DNA of 10,354 bases from Deltaproteobacteria bacterium (lineage in GTDB: Bacteria; Desulfobacterota; Dissulfuribacteria; Dissulfuribacterales; UBA3076). Shown here in pieces: positions 1-6,407 of the stretch. The position numbers and the translations under genes are program-made. Position 1 is the stretch's first letter, and each line of letters starts with the position of its first letter. The notes beneath the pieces were generated by a model, which was not told the DNA's origin, made no database searches, and was given only the letters and a program-made list of their open reading frames with translations. Location of the stretch: assembly GCA_013138705.1 (NCBI GenBank), contig WTCF01000178.1:1-10354 (forward strand). Direction: 5' to 3'.

Positions 1-973
1 AGATCCAAAGGAGCTCATAGGGCTTTCTTCAGGGCAGATAAAAGAGGTTTTGGATTGGCCTAAGGATTTACTCATTGACAATTTTTCAGAATTCCTTGAA
101 GTCCATGGTGAAGACCTGGAATGTATAGAGCCCATACATACAGGCTCGGGAGATCGCATTCTTGCTTGGCTTGCTCAGAGGGCCGACCCGTCCCGCGCAA
201 TTATAATTATCGAATCCGAGGTAGTGGACAGAAGGTGCTCCTTTTACAAGGAGCTCAAAAAGCATGGGCCTGTAGTGGACCTTGATAAAGAAAAGAAGGA
301 TAAGAAAGGCGGGGCAGATTTTGCGAGGAGCTTTATCAGGAGTTTGATCAGGGAAAAGGGCAAGGAAATAGAGCCTAAGGCCATTGATGCCATTATGGAA
401 CGGGTTGGTCATGAAGACCTTGTGGGTCTGAAGACAGAGATCCAGAAGCTCGTATCCCAGGCGGGAGATAGTGTCAAGATAAAGGCTGAGGACGTCTGCG
501 AGCTGGTTGTAAGGCACAGGGATGAGGAGTTATACAAGCTCACCGGCGCCATCGGCGAAAAGGACCTGGGCAAATGCCTCAACAGCCTGAGTTATCTGCT
601 GGGTCAAGGAATCCATCCCCTGGCAATACTTACGACTATTGCAAACTTTCTACGGAAGATGATAATCTTAAGGGCAGTTTTTGAATATGGACCAGGCATT
701 CAAGCAGTTAAGAACTTGCAGTACCAGATCTTTAAAGACGAGATACTACCTGAAATAAAGGAGAACCTGGGAGATACCCTTCCTGCCGTGTTGAAAGGTG
801 CTCATCCATATGCACTTTACAAATTGAGCCTGCAGGCACATGGTTTTGATCTGGACCGGATGCTGGATTTCCTGGCTTCTATGGCCGAAATGGATCTTGA
901 GTTCAAAGGAGGTCAGGTTTCCCACAGAGTATTGCTGGAGACGCTTATTTTTCGTTTAATTTCAATGGAGTGA
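1..973 (+). CDS. holA: DNA polymerase III subunit delta (5'-partial)
   Basis: The product is the delta subunit of the clamp-loader complex, which opens the beta sliding clamp so it can be loaded on primed DNA in the cytoplasm. The reading frame (codon phase from base 2) is open to the left edge with no stop, so the N-terminus lies outside the window; the TTG at 50 is only an internal codon. What is seen matches the family: the end of the AAA+-like region (the AIIIIES strand, then the basic DKEKKDKK stretch), the middle helical domain (residues such as GHEDLVGLKTEIQKL, playing the role of the family's 'GNLLAL..E..KL' helix), and the C-terminal collar domain beginning near EELYKLTGAIGEKD and including HPLAILTTIANFLRKM. 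About 323 residues are visible; by comparison with E. coli HolA (343 aa) some 45 or more N-terminal residues are missing. The stop is 2 nt before the next gene's ATG, implying co-transcription. Confidence 0.9.
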   Translation, partial: DPKELIGLSSGQIKEVLDWPKDLLIDNFSEFLEVHGEDLECIEPIHTGSGDRILAWLAQRADPSRAIIIIESEVVDRRCSFYKELKKHGPVVDLDKEKKDKKGGADFARSFIRSLIREKGKEIEPKAIDAIMERVGHEDLVGLKTEIQKLVSQAGDSVKIKAEDVCELVVRHRDEELYKLTGAIGEKDLGKCLNSLSYLLGQGIHPLAILTTIANFLRKMIILRAVFEYGPGIQAVKNLQYQIFKDEILPEIKENLGDTLPAVLKGAHPYALYKLSLQAHGFDLDRMLDFLASMAEMDLEFKGGQVSHRVLLETLIFRLISME

Positions 974-975
974 CA

Positions 976-1560
976 ATGGATGATAAAGAGACAAATTGGG
1001 AGAGGACAGCCCGTTTTCTTTTTGAAGGGTCAATGCTCAAGCATACGTGGCGAACAGGCTATCCGTTTCTGGGTAAGGGCAGGGAATCAGTGGCTGCTCA
1101 CACGTTTGGTGTGATCCTGAGTGCCATGATGCTGGCAAGAGATGTCCCTGGAGTGGATATGGAAAGACTCTTGAAGCTGTGCCTGGTACATGATCTCCCC
1201 GAGGCCAGGACAGGGGATGCCAACGCAGTACACAAGCGGTATGTGACTATAGATGAAAAATCAGCAATCACAGAAATGATTCAAGGACTTCCGGGCGGTG
1301 AAGAGATAGCGGATCTGCTGTCAGAGTTCAGGGATTGTAAGACAACAGAGTCAGTATTGGCCCATGACGCGGATCAGCTCGATATGTTACTTTCTCTTAA
1401 AGAACATTTGGACACTGGAAGCAGTGATGCAGCGCTTTGGATACCCTATGTCAAAGACAGGTTAAAAACGGAAGGGGCCAAGGCCCTTGCCGGCGCCATT
1501 TTGAAGGAACACTGGGCGAGTTGGTGGATGAGGCAGTTGCTTGGAGAAAATGCTAAATAA
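976..1560 (+). CDS. HD-domain 5'-nucleotidase, YfbR/HDDC2-like
   Basis: A 194-residue HD-domain phosphohydrolase of the type that removes phosphate from (deoxy)nucleoside 5'-monophosphates in the cytoplasm. Visible family residues are R26 in HTWRTG, the first metal histidine in ESVAAHTFG (H42), the HD pair in LVHDLPEARTGD (H72, D73) with E76 and D81, and the last metal aspartate in AHDADQLDM (D133). This order and spacing agree with E. coli YfbR (199 aa) and human HDDC2. I chose ATG 976 because GGAG at 967-970 lies 5 nt before it; a GTG at 970 overlaps the holA stop by 4 nt and would add two residues but has no good ribosome site. It sits directly behind holA and 10 nt before the exported protein, so it is probably an operon member with a pool-sanitising role. 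The exact substrate cannot be read from sequence. Confidence 0.85.
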   Translation: MDDKETNWERTARFLFEGSMLKHTWRTGYPFLGKGRESVAAHTFGVILSAMMLARDVPGVDMERLLKLCLVHDLPEARTGDANAVHKRYVTIDEKSAITEMIQGLPGGEEIADLLSEFRDCKTTESVLAHDADQLDMLLSLKEHLDTGSSDAALWIPYVKDRLKTEGAKALAGAILKEHWASWWMRQLLGENAK

Positions 1561-1570
1561 AGGAGCATTT

Positions 1571-2557
1571 ATGATGAACAGGATCAGAAATATAACGGTT
1601 TTTGTTTTATTCGCATTTCTTGTATCTTTTTTTACAGCCGGATCAGCCTTGGCGGATTCTCAGGAACGTACAAAGGAATTTACTCTGTTTTATACTGGGA
1701 ATACCCTGGGTTATCTTGATCCGTGTTTTGGTTGAGGGGGAAAGGAGATCGGGGGAATCGCCCGGCGGGTCCGGTGGGTCCGTGATAATGTTCAGAACCA
1801 TGGCAGCTTCCTTTTTTTTGACGCTGGTAATTTTCTTTTCAGAAATGAAGCAGCACCTTCAGAAGCGGCAATTGCCAATGCAGGGCTTCTTTTGGATTTT
1901 TACCGTGATATGGGTTACACGGCCCTTTGTGTGGGCAAAAGAGATCTTGCGGGCTCAACCATGTTTTTGCTGGAAGAGACCAAACAAAGGGGTTTGATGC
2001 CCTTATCTTCAAACCTGCGCTACAAGGGTAAGGCCGTATTTGAGCCCTATGGGATATTTGATGTTAATGGTACGAAAGTAGGCGTCCTTGCCGTTACGTC
2101 TCCTGAGTTGAGCCAGCGGACCAAGGCAGACGGTGTGGAGGTGCTCGATCCTTCAGCCCGGCTTAAGTCCCTGGTCCCGGAGCTTAAGAACAGGGTCGAT
2201 GTAATAGTGTTGTTGTCCAACCTTGGTGAGTTTGAGGACAGGAAGCTGGCAAGCACTGTTGATGGTATAGATGTTATCATCGGAAGTGGTCCCGGTGGAC
2301 AGCGTTATCAGCCATTAAAAATAGGAAGGACCTATCTTTTGAGGGATCATCCAAAAGGAAAATCAGTAGGAAAAGTTGTGGTGAAACTCAATCCAGAGGG
2401 AGGCATACAGGGACTGAATAATGAGTTGCATCAGCTAAAGGCAAGCCTTCCTGTGGATGAAGCCGCGATAATGAGAATAAAAAAGTTAAAACAGAAATAT
2501 CTTGGTAATCGTTCAGGGGTTCACGGTTCAAAGGTTCAGGGTTCACCGAAAAACTAA
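1571..2557 (+). CDS. Exported UshA/calcineurin-like protein, probable selenoprotein (in-frame TGA at 1733-1735)
   Basis: One reading frame runs from ATG 1571 (AGGAG at 1561-1565, 5 nt upstream) to TAA 2557, interrupted only by TGA at codon 55. Residues 1-28 form a Sec signal peptide with an ALA|DS cleavage site, so the protein should be periplasmic. Before the TGA the sequence is LFYTGNTLGYLDPCFG, and after it GGKEIGGIARR, FLFFDAGNFLF, DMGYTALCVGKRDLAGS, PLSSNLRYKG and NGTKVGVLAVTSPE. These follow the block order of the N-terminal metallophosphoesterase domain of UshA-like proteins. The usual metal ligands (DxH, GD, GNHE) are degenerate, so ordinary 5'-nucleotidase activity is doubtful. The TGA sits where relatives, as I recall them, carry a cysteine near the PC motif, giving Cys52-x-x-Sec55. 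The last ~12 residues come from a GTTCA repeat. The alternatives are a nonsense mutation or a sequencing error; the intact frame on both sides argues against decay. If read through, the length is 328 aa. Confidence 0.75.
1736..1786 (+). promoter_or_regulatory. Candidate bacterial SECIS element after the in-frame TGA
   Basis: Bacterial selenocysteine insertion needs a stem-loop just after the UGA, with a G in the first two bases of a small apical loop, bound by SelB. Two foldings can be drawn by eye. One pairs 1744-1749 with 1757-1762 (one A-G mismatch) with loop CGGGGGA starting 14 nt after the TGA. The other pairs CCGG 1762-1765 with CCGG 1771-1774, loop CGGGU starting 30 nt after the TGA, and can be supported by an outer helix 1757-1761 with 1782-1786 around an internal loop. 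Both have G as the second loop base. The second fits the usual distance better. No folding program was run. Confidence 0.45.
2510..2546 (+). repeat. GTTCA short tandem repeat at 3' end of the exported protein gene
   Basis: Five GTTCA cores occur at 2511, 2519, 2526, 2534 and 2541, alternating 8 and 7 nt apart. They encode the low-complexity tail GVHGSKVQGS just before the stop codon, which suggests the repeat has grown into the end of the gene. The unit is different from the heptads of the palindromic elements further on, and no inverted partner arm is visible nearby. Confidence 0.6.
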
Positions 2558-2628
2558 GCCGTTGATTCGTGAGTTCTGAATGGAGAAGGCATGAGAGTGG
2601 ACAAAACCTGTTTCAGGGGTGAGAGAGC

Positions 2629-3945
2629 CTGAATGATCTCCGGAAAACTGAAGGCCGGTTATCTGGTGACAGAAATGATGCCGGAACCAGATGCGTCAGG
2701 TGCGGTGCATGCCTCTCAGTGTGCCCGGTATATGACGTAACCAGACATGAGCGCTTTTCCCCCAGGGGAAAATACAGACTTATTACGGAAATTATTGGCA
2801 AAGGCCCAAATTCCGCTCCGGAAGGCCAAGGTCCTGGAAAGAATGTGCTTCCGTTCAAGGTGCTTGAGACCTTAAAAGATTGTCTTCAGTGCGGGGCCTG
2901 TGGTTACATATGTCCTGCCGGGGTGGAGTTAAATGCCCTGGTCAGAAGTGCCAGGGGAGCAAGCTACGCCAAAGGGCTTTCCACTCCCTGGTGGCTATGG
3001 GATATCCTCAAGAGTCGCAGACTGACTCCCTTGCTGGCAAAGCTCCTTGCCGGCATCCCCGGCACAAGCGGCCTTATCTGGCGTCTGCTTGGCCTTACAG
3101 GCCGGACTTCACGGGATGAAAACCTCCCACATTTTGAAATGCCTTCTCTTGCGCAAAGGCCGGCCCTTTCCCGAAGGCATTTCAGGTTGCTTGATCCGAG
3201 TCGTGTGGTTGATTCCAGGCCCGGACCCAGAATAGCCCTTTTCCTGGGTTGCGTTCAGAACTACCTCTATCCGGAGGTGGCTGAGGCCATGATCCGGTGT
3301 TTAGGGGGCAAGGTGCTGGTACCTTTGGGACAGGGGTGCTGCGGTATGCCTGCATGGTCAGCAGGTGCGCAGGAAATCGCGAGAGAACTCGTCATTCAAA
3401 ATCTTAAGGCCTTTGAAAAGGCAAGGGCGGATTTCATCGTTACCGGATGTGCTGCCTGTGCCTCCATGATTAAAGAATGGCCAAAATTGTTCAGTGAAAA
3501 AGACCCAAAAAAAGAAGTTGCCGGCAATTTGGCAGATAAGGTCAGGGAGTTCAGCCGACTTGTAGTTGAGCTAAAGGTATTACCTCTCAGAGAGTCAAGG
3601 GATAGGTCAGTCACAGTGACGTATCATGCTCCATGTCACCAACGGTTCGATCTGGGCGGTGTGGGGGAAAGCGAAGGGCTGCTGGACAGGATGTTCTCAG
3701 ATGACTTCAGGCCAATGTCTCATGAATGCTGTGGACAGGGGGGTCTTTTTAGTATTGGAAATCCTGAGCTTGCCTGGCAGATTTTCGAGAAGAGGCTTTC
3801 TGCATGGGACAGGACAGGCGCATCCACTGTAGTTACCACATGCTCAGGATGTCTGCTGCAGTGGAGGGCAGGGACTGCTCATCAAACCGGGGGTCCCAGG
3901 GTGTTACACCTGGCGGAACTTATTGATGGTTGTTTTGAAAGATGA
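2629..3945 (+). CDS. GlcF/LldE-type (Fe-S)-binding protein with two CCG domains
   Basis: Electron-transfer subunit of the type found with FAD-linked glycolate/lactate oxidases (GlcF) and heterodisulfide-reductase-like proteins (HdrD). Two ferredoxin motifs are present, CVRCGACLSVCP (Cys22, 25, 28, 32) and CLQCGACGYICP (Cys85, 88, 91, 95). They are followed by two CCG domains: Cys208, CCG 237-239, CAAC 274-277; and Cys336, CCG 367-369, CSGC 405-408. There is no signal peptide, so a cytoplasmic or membrane-associated position is likely. The first ordinary start, GTG 2719, falls inside the first cluster motif and would remove three of its cysteines. The frame is open from 2623, and the only near-cognate start is CTG 2629, preceded by GGGGTGA at 2616-2622 with 6 nt spacing; I therefore use it (438 aa). 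A frameshift from ATG 2591 is the alternative. No flavin subunit is adjacent. Confidence 0.85.
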   Translation: MNDLRKTEGRLSGDRNDAGTRCVRCGACLSVCPVYDVTRHERFSPRGKYRLITEIIGKGPNSAPEGQGPGKNVLPFKVLETLKDCLQCGACGYICPAGVELNALVRSARGASYAKGLSTPWWLWDILKSRRLTPLLAKLLAGIPGTSGLIWRLLGLTGRTSRDENLPHFEMPSLAQRPALSRRHFRLLDPSRVVDSRPGPRIALFLGCVQNYLYPEVAEAMIRCLGGKVLVPLGQGCCGMPAWSAGAQEIARELVIQNLKAFEKARADFIVTGCAACASMIKEWPKLFSEKDPKKEVAGNLADKVREFSRLVVELKVLPLRESRDRSVTVTYHAPCHQRFDLGGVGESEGLLDRMFSDDFRPMSHECCGQGGLFSIGNPELAWQIFEKRLSAWDRTGASTVVTTCSGCLLQWRAGTAHQTGGPRVLHLAELIDGCFER

Positions 3946-4084
3946 ACATCGAACATCGAACATCGAACGTCCAACATCCAATGAAAAAACAAACACCCAA
4001 TACCGAACATTCAACAGCTATTTCTGTTTCTTCATCTTTTCCCATTCAACATTCGATGTTGGACGTTCGATGTTCGATGTTCAT
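3942..4084. repeat. Heptad-repeat inverted element, copy 1
   Basis: The left arm (from 3944) is a run of 7-bp units: GAACATC three times, then GAACGTC and CAACATC. The right arm (to about 4084), read on the other strand, gives GAACATC twice, GAACGTC, CAACATC, GAATGTT. The arms are nearly perfect inverted repeats that differ by one heptad, so a long hairpin is possible. The core of about 60 nt differs from the two other copies but, read on the minus strand, starts with GGGAAAAGATGAAGAAAC, similar to GGAAAAAGATTTAAAAGAC at 8646. It fills most of the gap between the Fe-S protein gene and rlmE. Confidence 0.75.
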
Positions 4085-4125
4085 TACTAAATTTAGGTCC
4101 CCAAACAATGGGTGATGGCTCATAG

Positions 4126-4704
4126 GTGAAAAAAGTCCAGGATCATTATTTTAAAAAGGCCAAGGAGCAGGGCTTTCCGGCCCGTTCGGTCTATAAGCTG
4201 GAAGAGGCCCAGAAGAAATACGGGTTTTTGAAGCCAGGTCAAACCGTTCTGGACCTTGGAGCATATCCAGGGTCCTGGTCAAAGTATGCGGCCGGAGTGG
4301 CAGGGCCAAAGGGCCTGGTTGTGGCGGTTGATCTCCAAAAGCCTGGTGTAATGGCAGATAATGTCTGCCTATTGCAGAGAGATGTCTATGATCTTAAGGC
4401 CTCAAAGCTTAGAGAGATTTCCCCTTATTTCGACGTTGTGCTCAGCGATATGGCCCCCAAGACTACCGGTCGCAAGGATGTGGATCACTTCAGATCTGTA
4501 GCTCTTGCAGAGCGCGCTTTAGTTTTGGCCAAAGAGTTGCTGAAACCAGGGGGCACCTTTTTTTGCAAGGTATTTCAGGGGGAGGATCTCCCTTCCTTTA
4601 GGGACAAATGCAGAGAGAGTTTCAGGTCAGTTCGAGTGGTCAAGCCAAAGAGTTCCAGGCCGGAGAGTGTGGAGTTGTTTTTGCTGTGTACAGGTAGAAA
4701 ATAG
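4126..4704 (+). CDS. rlmE: 23S rRNA (uridine-2'-O)-methyltransferase RlmE/FtsJ
   Basis: A SAM-dependent methyltransferase that modifies the 2'-O of the A-loop uridine (U2552 in E. coli) of 23S rRNA late in large-subunit assembly. The 192-residue protein has the SAM-binding motif VLDLGAYPGSWSKYAA near residues 40-56, the acidic ribose ligand in VAVDLQ, and the full catalytic tetrad: K24 (SVYKLEE), D108 (LSDMAP), K148 (FFCKVFQG) and E183 (SVELFLL). Length fits RlmE (209 aa in E. coli) with a short N-terminus. The start is GTG 4126, directly after an in-frame TAG at 4123; GGGTGA at 4110-4115 is the only ribosome-site candidate, 10 nt away. The gene stands downstream of the heptad-repeat element and 72 nt before purC, and is probably co-transcribed with it. 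Confidence 0.93.
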   Translation: MKKVQDHYFKKAKEQGFPARSVYKLEEAQKKYGFLKPGQTVLDLGAYPGSWSKYAAGVAGPKGLVVAVDLQKPGVMADNVCLLQRDVYDLKASKLREISPYFDVVLSDMAPKTTGRKDVDHFRSVALAERALVLAKELLKPGGTFFCKVFQGEDLPSFRDKCRESFRSVRVVKPKSSRPESVELFLLCTGRK

Positions 4705-4776
4705 GACACCGGATGATTGCCACACTTCTATTTATTGGCTAGTCTGGTTTATATACTGTTAACTGGAGATAAATCA

Positions 4777-5664
4777 ATGTCCCTATTCAAAACGGATTTC
4801 CCCGGCCTTAATCTTTTGCACAGGGGAAAGGTGAGAGACATTTACAAGGTGGGGGGGTACTTGCTGATAGTAGCAACGGATCGTCTCTCTGCCTTTGATG
4901 TTGTTCTTCCCACGCCCATACCGGGAAAGGGTCGCATCCTCACTCAGATGTCCCTGTTCTGGTTTGAGAAATTGAAAGACCTGGTGCCGAATCATCTGGT
5001 TCAGGCAGATGTAACTCAGTTTCCGGAAGAGTTGAAACCATTTTCAAAGTCCCTTGAGGGCCGCAGCATGTTGGTCAAAGAGGCAAAGCCTTTGCCTGTG
5101 GAGTGTATAGTCAGGGGATATATTGCCGGCTCCGGCTGGAAAGACTATCTCCGGACAGGTTCTGTATGTGGTATCGAGCTACCTGAAGGGATGCTTGAGT
5201 CGCAGCAGCTTCCGGATGCCATCTTTACGCCTTCCACCAAGGCTGATGTTGGTTCTCACGACGAAAACATAAGCTTTGAACAGGCCAGGAAGCTGCTTGG
5301 CAAAGATGTTGCCGAAAAGGCCAGGGATATCAGCATCAGGCTTTACAAAATAGCGGCAGATTATGCGAGAGAAAGAGGAGTGATAATTGCTGATACCAAG
5401 TTTGAGCTCGGTATATCCGGCGGAGAGCTTATACTGATTGACGAGGTCTTGACCCCTGATTCTTCCAGATTTTGGCCTGCTGAGGACTATAGCCCAGGCA
5501 GATCACAGCCGAGTTTTGACAAGCAGTTTGTGAGAGACTACCTGGAGTCCATTTCATGGGATAAAAAGCCGCCAGGACCTGATCTCCCTGCAGATATCGC
5601 AGAAAAGACCCGTAAGCGATATCTGGAGGCTTTGAGGCGTCTTACAATAAATTTTGAATGTTGA
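4777..5664 (+). CDS. purC: Phosphoribosylaminoimidazole-succinocarboxamide synthase
   Basis: SAICAR synthetase, the ATP-dependent ligase that joins aspartate to CAIR in de novo purine synthesis, cytoplasmic. The 295-residue protein shows the family's blocks in order: HRGKVRDIY near the N-terminus (nucleotide loop), [58 protein letters not shown] and [15 protein letters not shown]. The length fits the long PurC/Ade1-type form rather than the ~237-aa E. coli form. I start at ATG 4777, with GGAG at 4765-4768 and 8 nt spacing; an upstream TTG at 4717 would add 20 residues without family support. The C-terminus ends NFEC followed by TGA, and this stop lies inside the second heptad-repeat element, so the insertion may have trimmed or replaced the original last residues. 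Confidence 0.95.
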   Translation: MSLFKTDFPGLNLLHRGKVRDIYKVGGYLLIVATDRLSAFDVVLPTPIPGKGRILTQMSLFWFEKLKDLVPNHLVQADVTQFPEELKPFSKSLEGRSMLVKEAKPLPVECIVRGYIAGSGWKDYLRTGSVCGIELPEGMLESQQLPDAIFTPSTKADVGSHDENISFEQARKLLGKDVAEKARDISIRLYKIAADYARERGVIIADTKFELGISGGELILIDEVLTPDSSRFWPAEDYSPGRSQPSFDKQFVRDYLESISWDKKPPGPDLPADIAEKTRKRYLEALRRLTINFEC

Positions 5665-5742
5665 ATGTTGAATTAAGGTAAAAATATATGTCTTTTAAAT
5701 GTCCTTCCATAATTCAGCATTCAGCATTCACCATTCAACATT
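5652..5742. repeat. Heptad-repeat inverted element, copy 2
   Basis: The left arm is TTGAATG, TTGAATG, TTGAATT (5654-5674). The right arm 5711-5742, read on the other strand, is TTGAATG, GTGAATG, CTGAATG, CTGAATT. The core at 5675-5710 contains AAGGTA, then a 16-nt segment (5685-5700) found exactly in reverse orientation at 8654-8669, then CTTCCA. The purC stop codon lies in the left arm. The palindrome could act as a hairpin at the end of the purC transcript, but there is no clean U-run, so I do not call it a terminator. Confidence 0.8.
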
Positions 5743-5765
5743 GCCTATAATAGGGGGGCTTTAAC

Positions 5766-6407
5766 ATGGGAACAAGGGCCGGATTGTCCATAATGACAGT
5801 TGTCCTGGTGAGCATCTGGCTTCTTGCCCCCATAGAGTTCTGCTTTGCAGAGAAAAGCGCTTTTGTACGCTACATCATTGATGGCGACACAATAGTTCTC
5901 AAAAAAGGAACAAAGGTACGCTATAGGGGGATTAATTCTCCGGAGATACCTCATGAGGACACACCCGGAGAGCCCTTGGGATGGGCAGCCACCAAACGTA
6001 ACAGGCAACTGGTCCAGGGCAGGCTTGTCAGGCTGGTCCAGGATGATGAAAAGAGGGATCGCTTTGGCCGGCTGTTGGCCTATGTATTTCTCCCTGATGG
6101 TCGAATGGTCAATGAAATACTTGTCCGCGAGGGCTTGGCTTTTGTTTGTTTTTCTGAGAAAGGATCGCCTTTCAGCAAGAGACTGCTTGCTGCACAGAGA
6201 GAGGCCATAGACGCCGGGCGTGGTATATGGTCAATTCCGCCGGTCAGGCCTGAACCTTATTATGTCGGCAATCGCCAATCCCTCCGCTTTCATAGGCCCT
6301 CATGTCCTTATGGGAAAAAGATGAGTAAATCAAACCGGGTAATTTTTAAATCACGATCCGATGCCTGCAAGGAGGGTTTTTGCCGATGCAAGAAGTGTCT
6401 GCCCTGA
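5766..6407 (+). CDS. Exported thermonuclease-like (SNase) nuclease with C-terminal Cys-rich tail
   Basis: A secreted or periplasmic staphylococcal-nuclease-fold enzyme expected to cleave DNA or RNA with Ca2+. Residues 1-28 form a signal peptide ending FCFA|EK. The SNase core is clear: DGDT (D39-T42), RYRGINSPE (R52 and E60 match nuclease R35 and E43), and RDRFGRLLAYVF (R102 matches R87). N57 replaces the Asp40 calcium ligand, a common change in bacterial homologues. After the core (about residue 160) comes a tail with FHRPSCPYGKK and then ACKEGFCRCKKC, resembling the Cys-rich extension often fused to SNase or Ada-like metal-binding modules; I recognise it only by resemblance. ATG 5766 has GGGGGG at 5753-5758, 7 nt away. 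The gene follows the palindromic element, so it probably begins its own transcript, and it runs into the deacetylase gene. Confidence 0.88.
   Translation: MGTRAGLSIMTVVLVSIWLLAPIEFCFAEKSAFVRYIIDGDTIVLKKGTKVRYRGINSPEIPHEDTPGEPLGWAATKRNRQLVQGRLVRLVQDDEKRDRFGRLLAYVFLPDGRMVNEILVREGLAFVCFSEKGSPFSKRLLAAQREAIDAGRGIWSIPPVRPEPYYVGNRQSLRFHRPSCPYGKKMSKSNRVIFKSRSDACKEGFCRCKKCLP

Noticed and set aside
1733..1735. TGA as an ordinary stop, or the gene as a pseudogene
   Set aside because: Only one stop breaks the frame, family motifs continue immediately in the same frame, and no second lesion or codon decay is seen. It remains the main alternative to selenocysteine.
1602..1997. 131-aa plus-strand frame
   Set aside because: Shadow of the readthrough protein in another frame; its product has no domain character.
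2620..2622. A second selenocysteine TGA in a GlcF-like N-terminus starting at GTG 2569
   Set aside because: The peptide before it has no family character, no Cys-like position is expected there, and no convincing hairpin follows. These bases fit better as part of the GGGGTGA ribosome site.
3942..4084. CRISPR array
   Set aside because: Units are 7 bp and contiguous, with no spacers, arranged as inverted arms and not as direct repeats with unique spacers.
4717..4776. Upstream TTG start for purC
   Set aside because: The extra residues are hydrophobic and lack family similarity; ATG 4777 has a clear ribosome site.
5745..6008. 87-aa minus-strand frame opposite the nuclease
   Set aside because: It overlaps the signal peptide and catalytic core of the SNase gene and has no recognisable motif.
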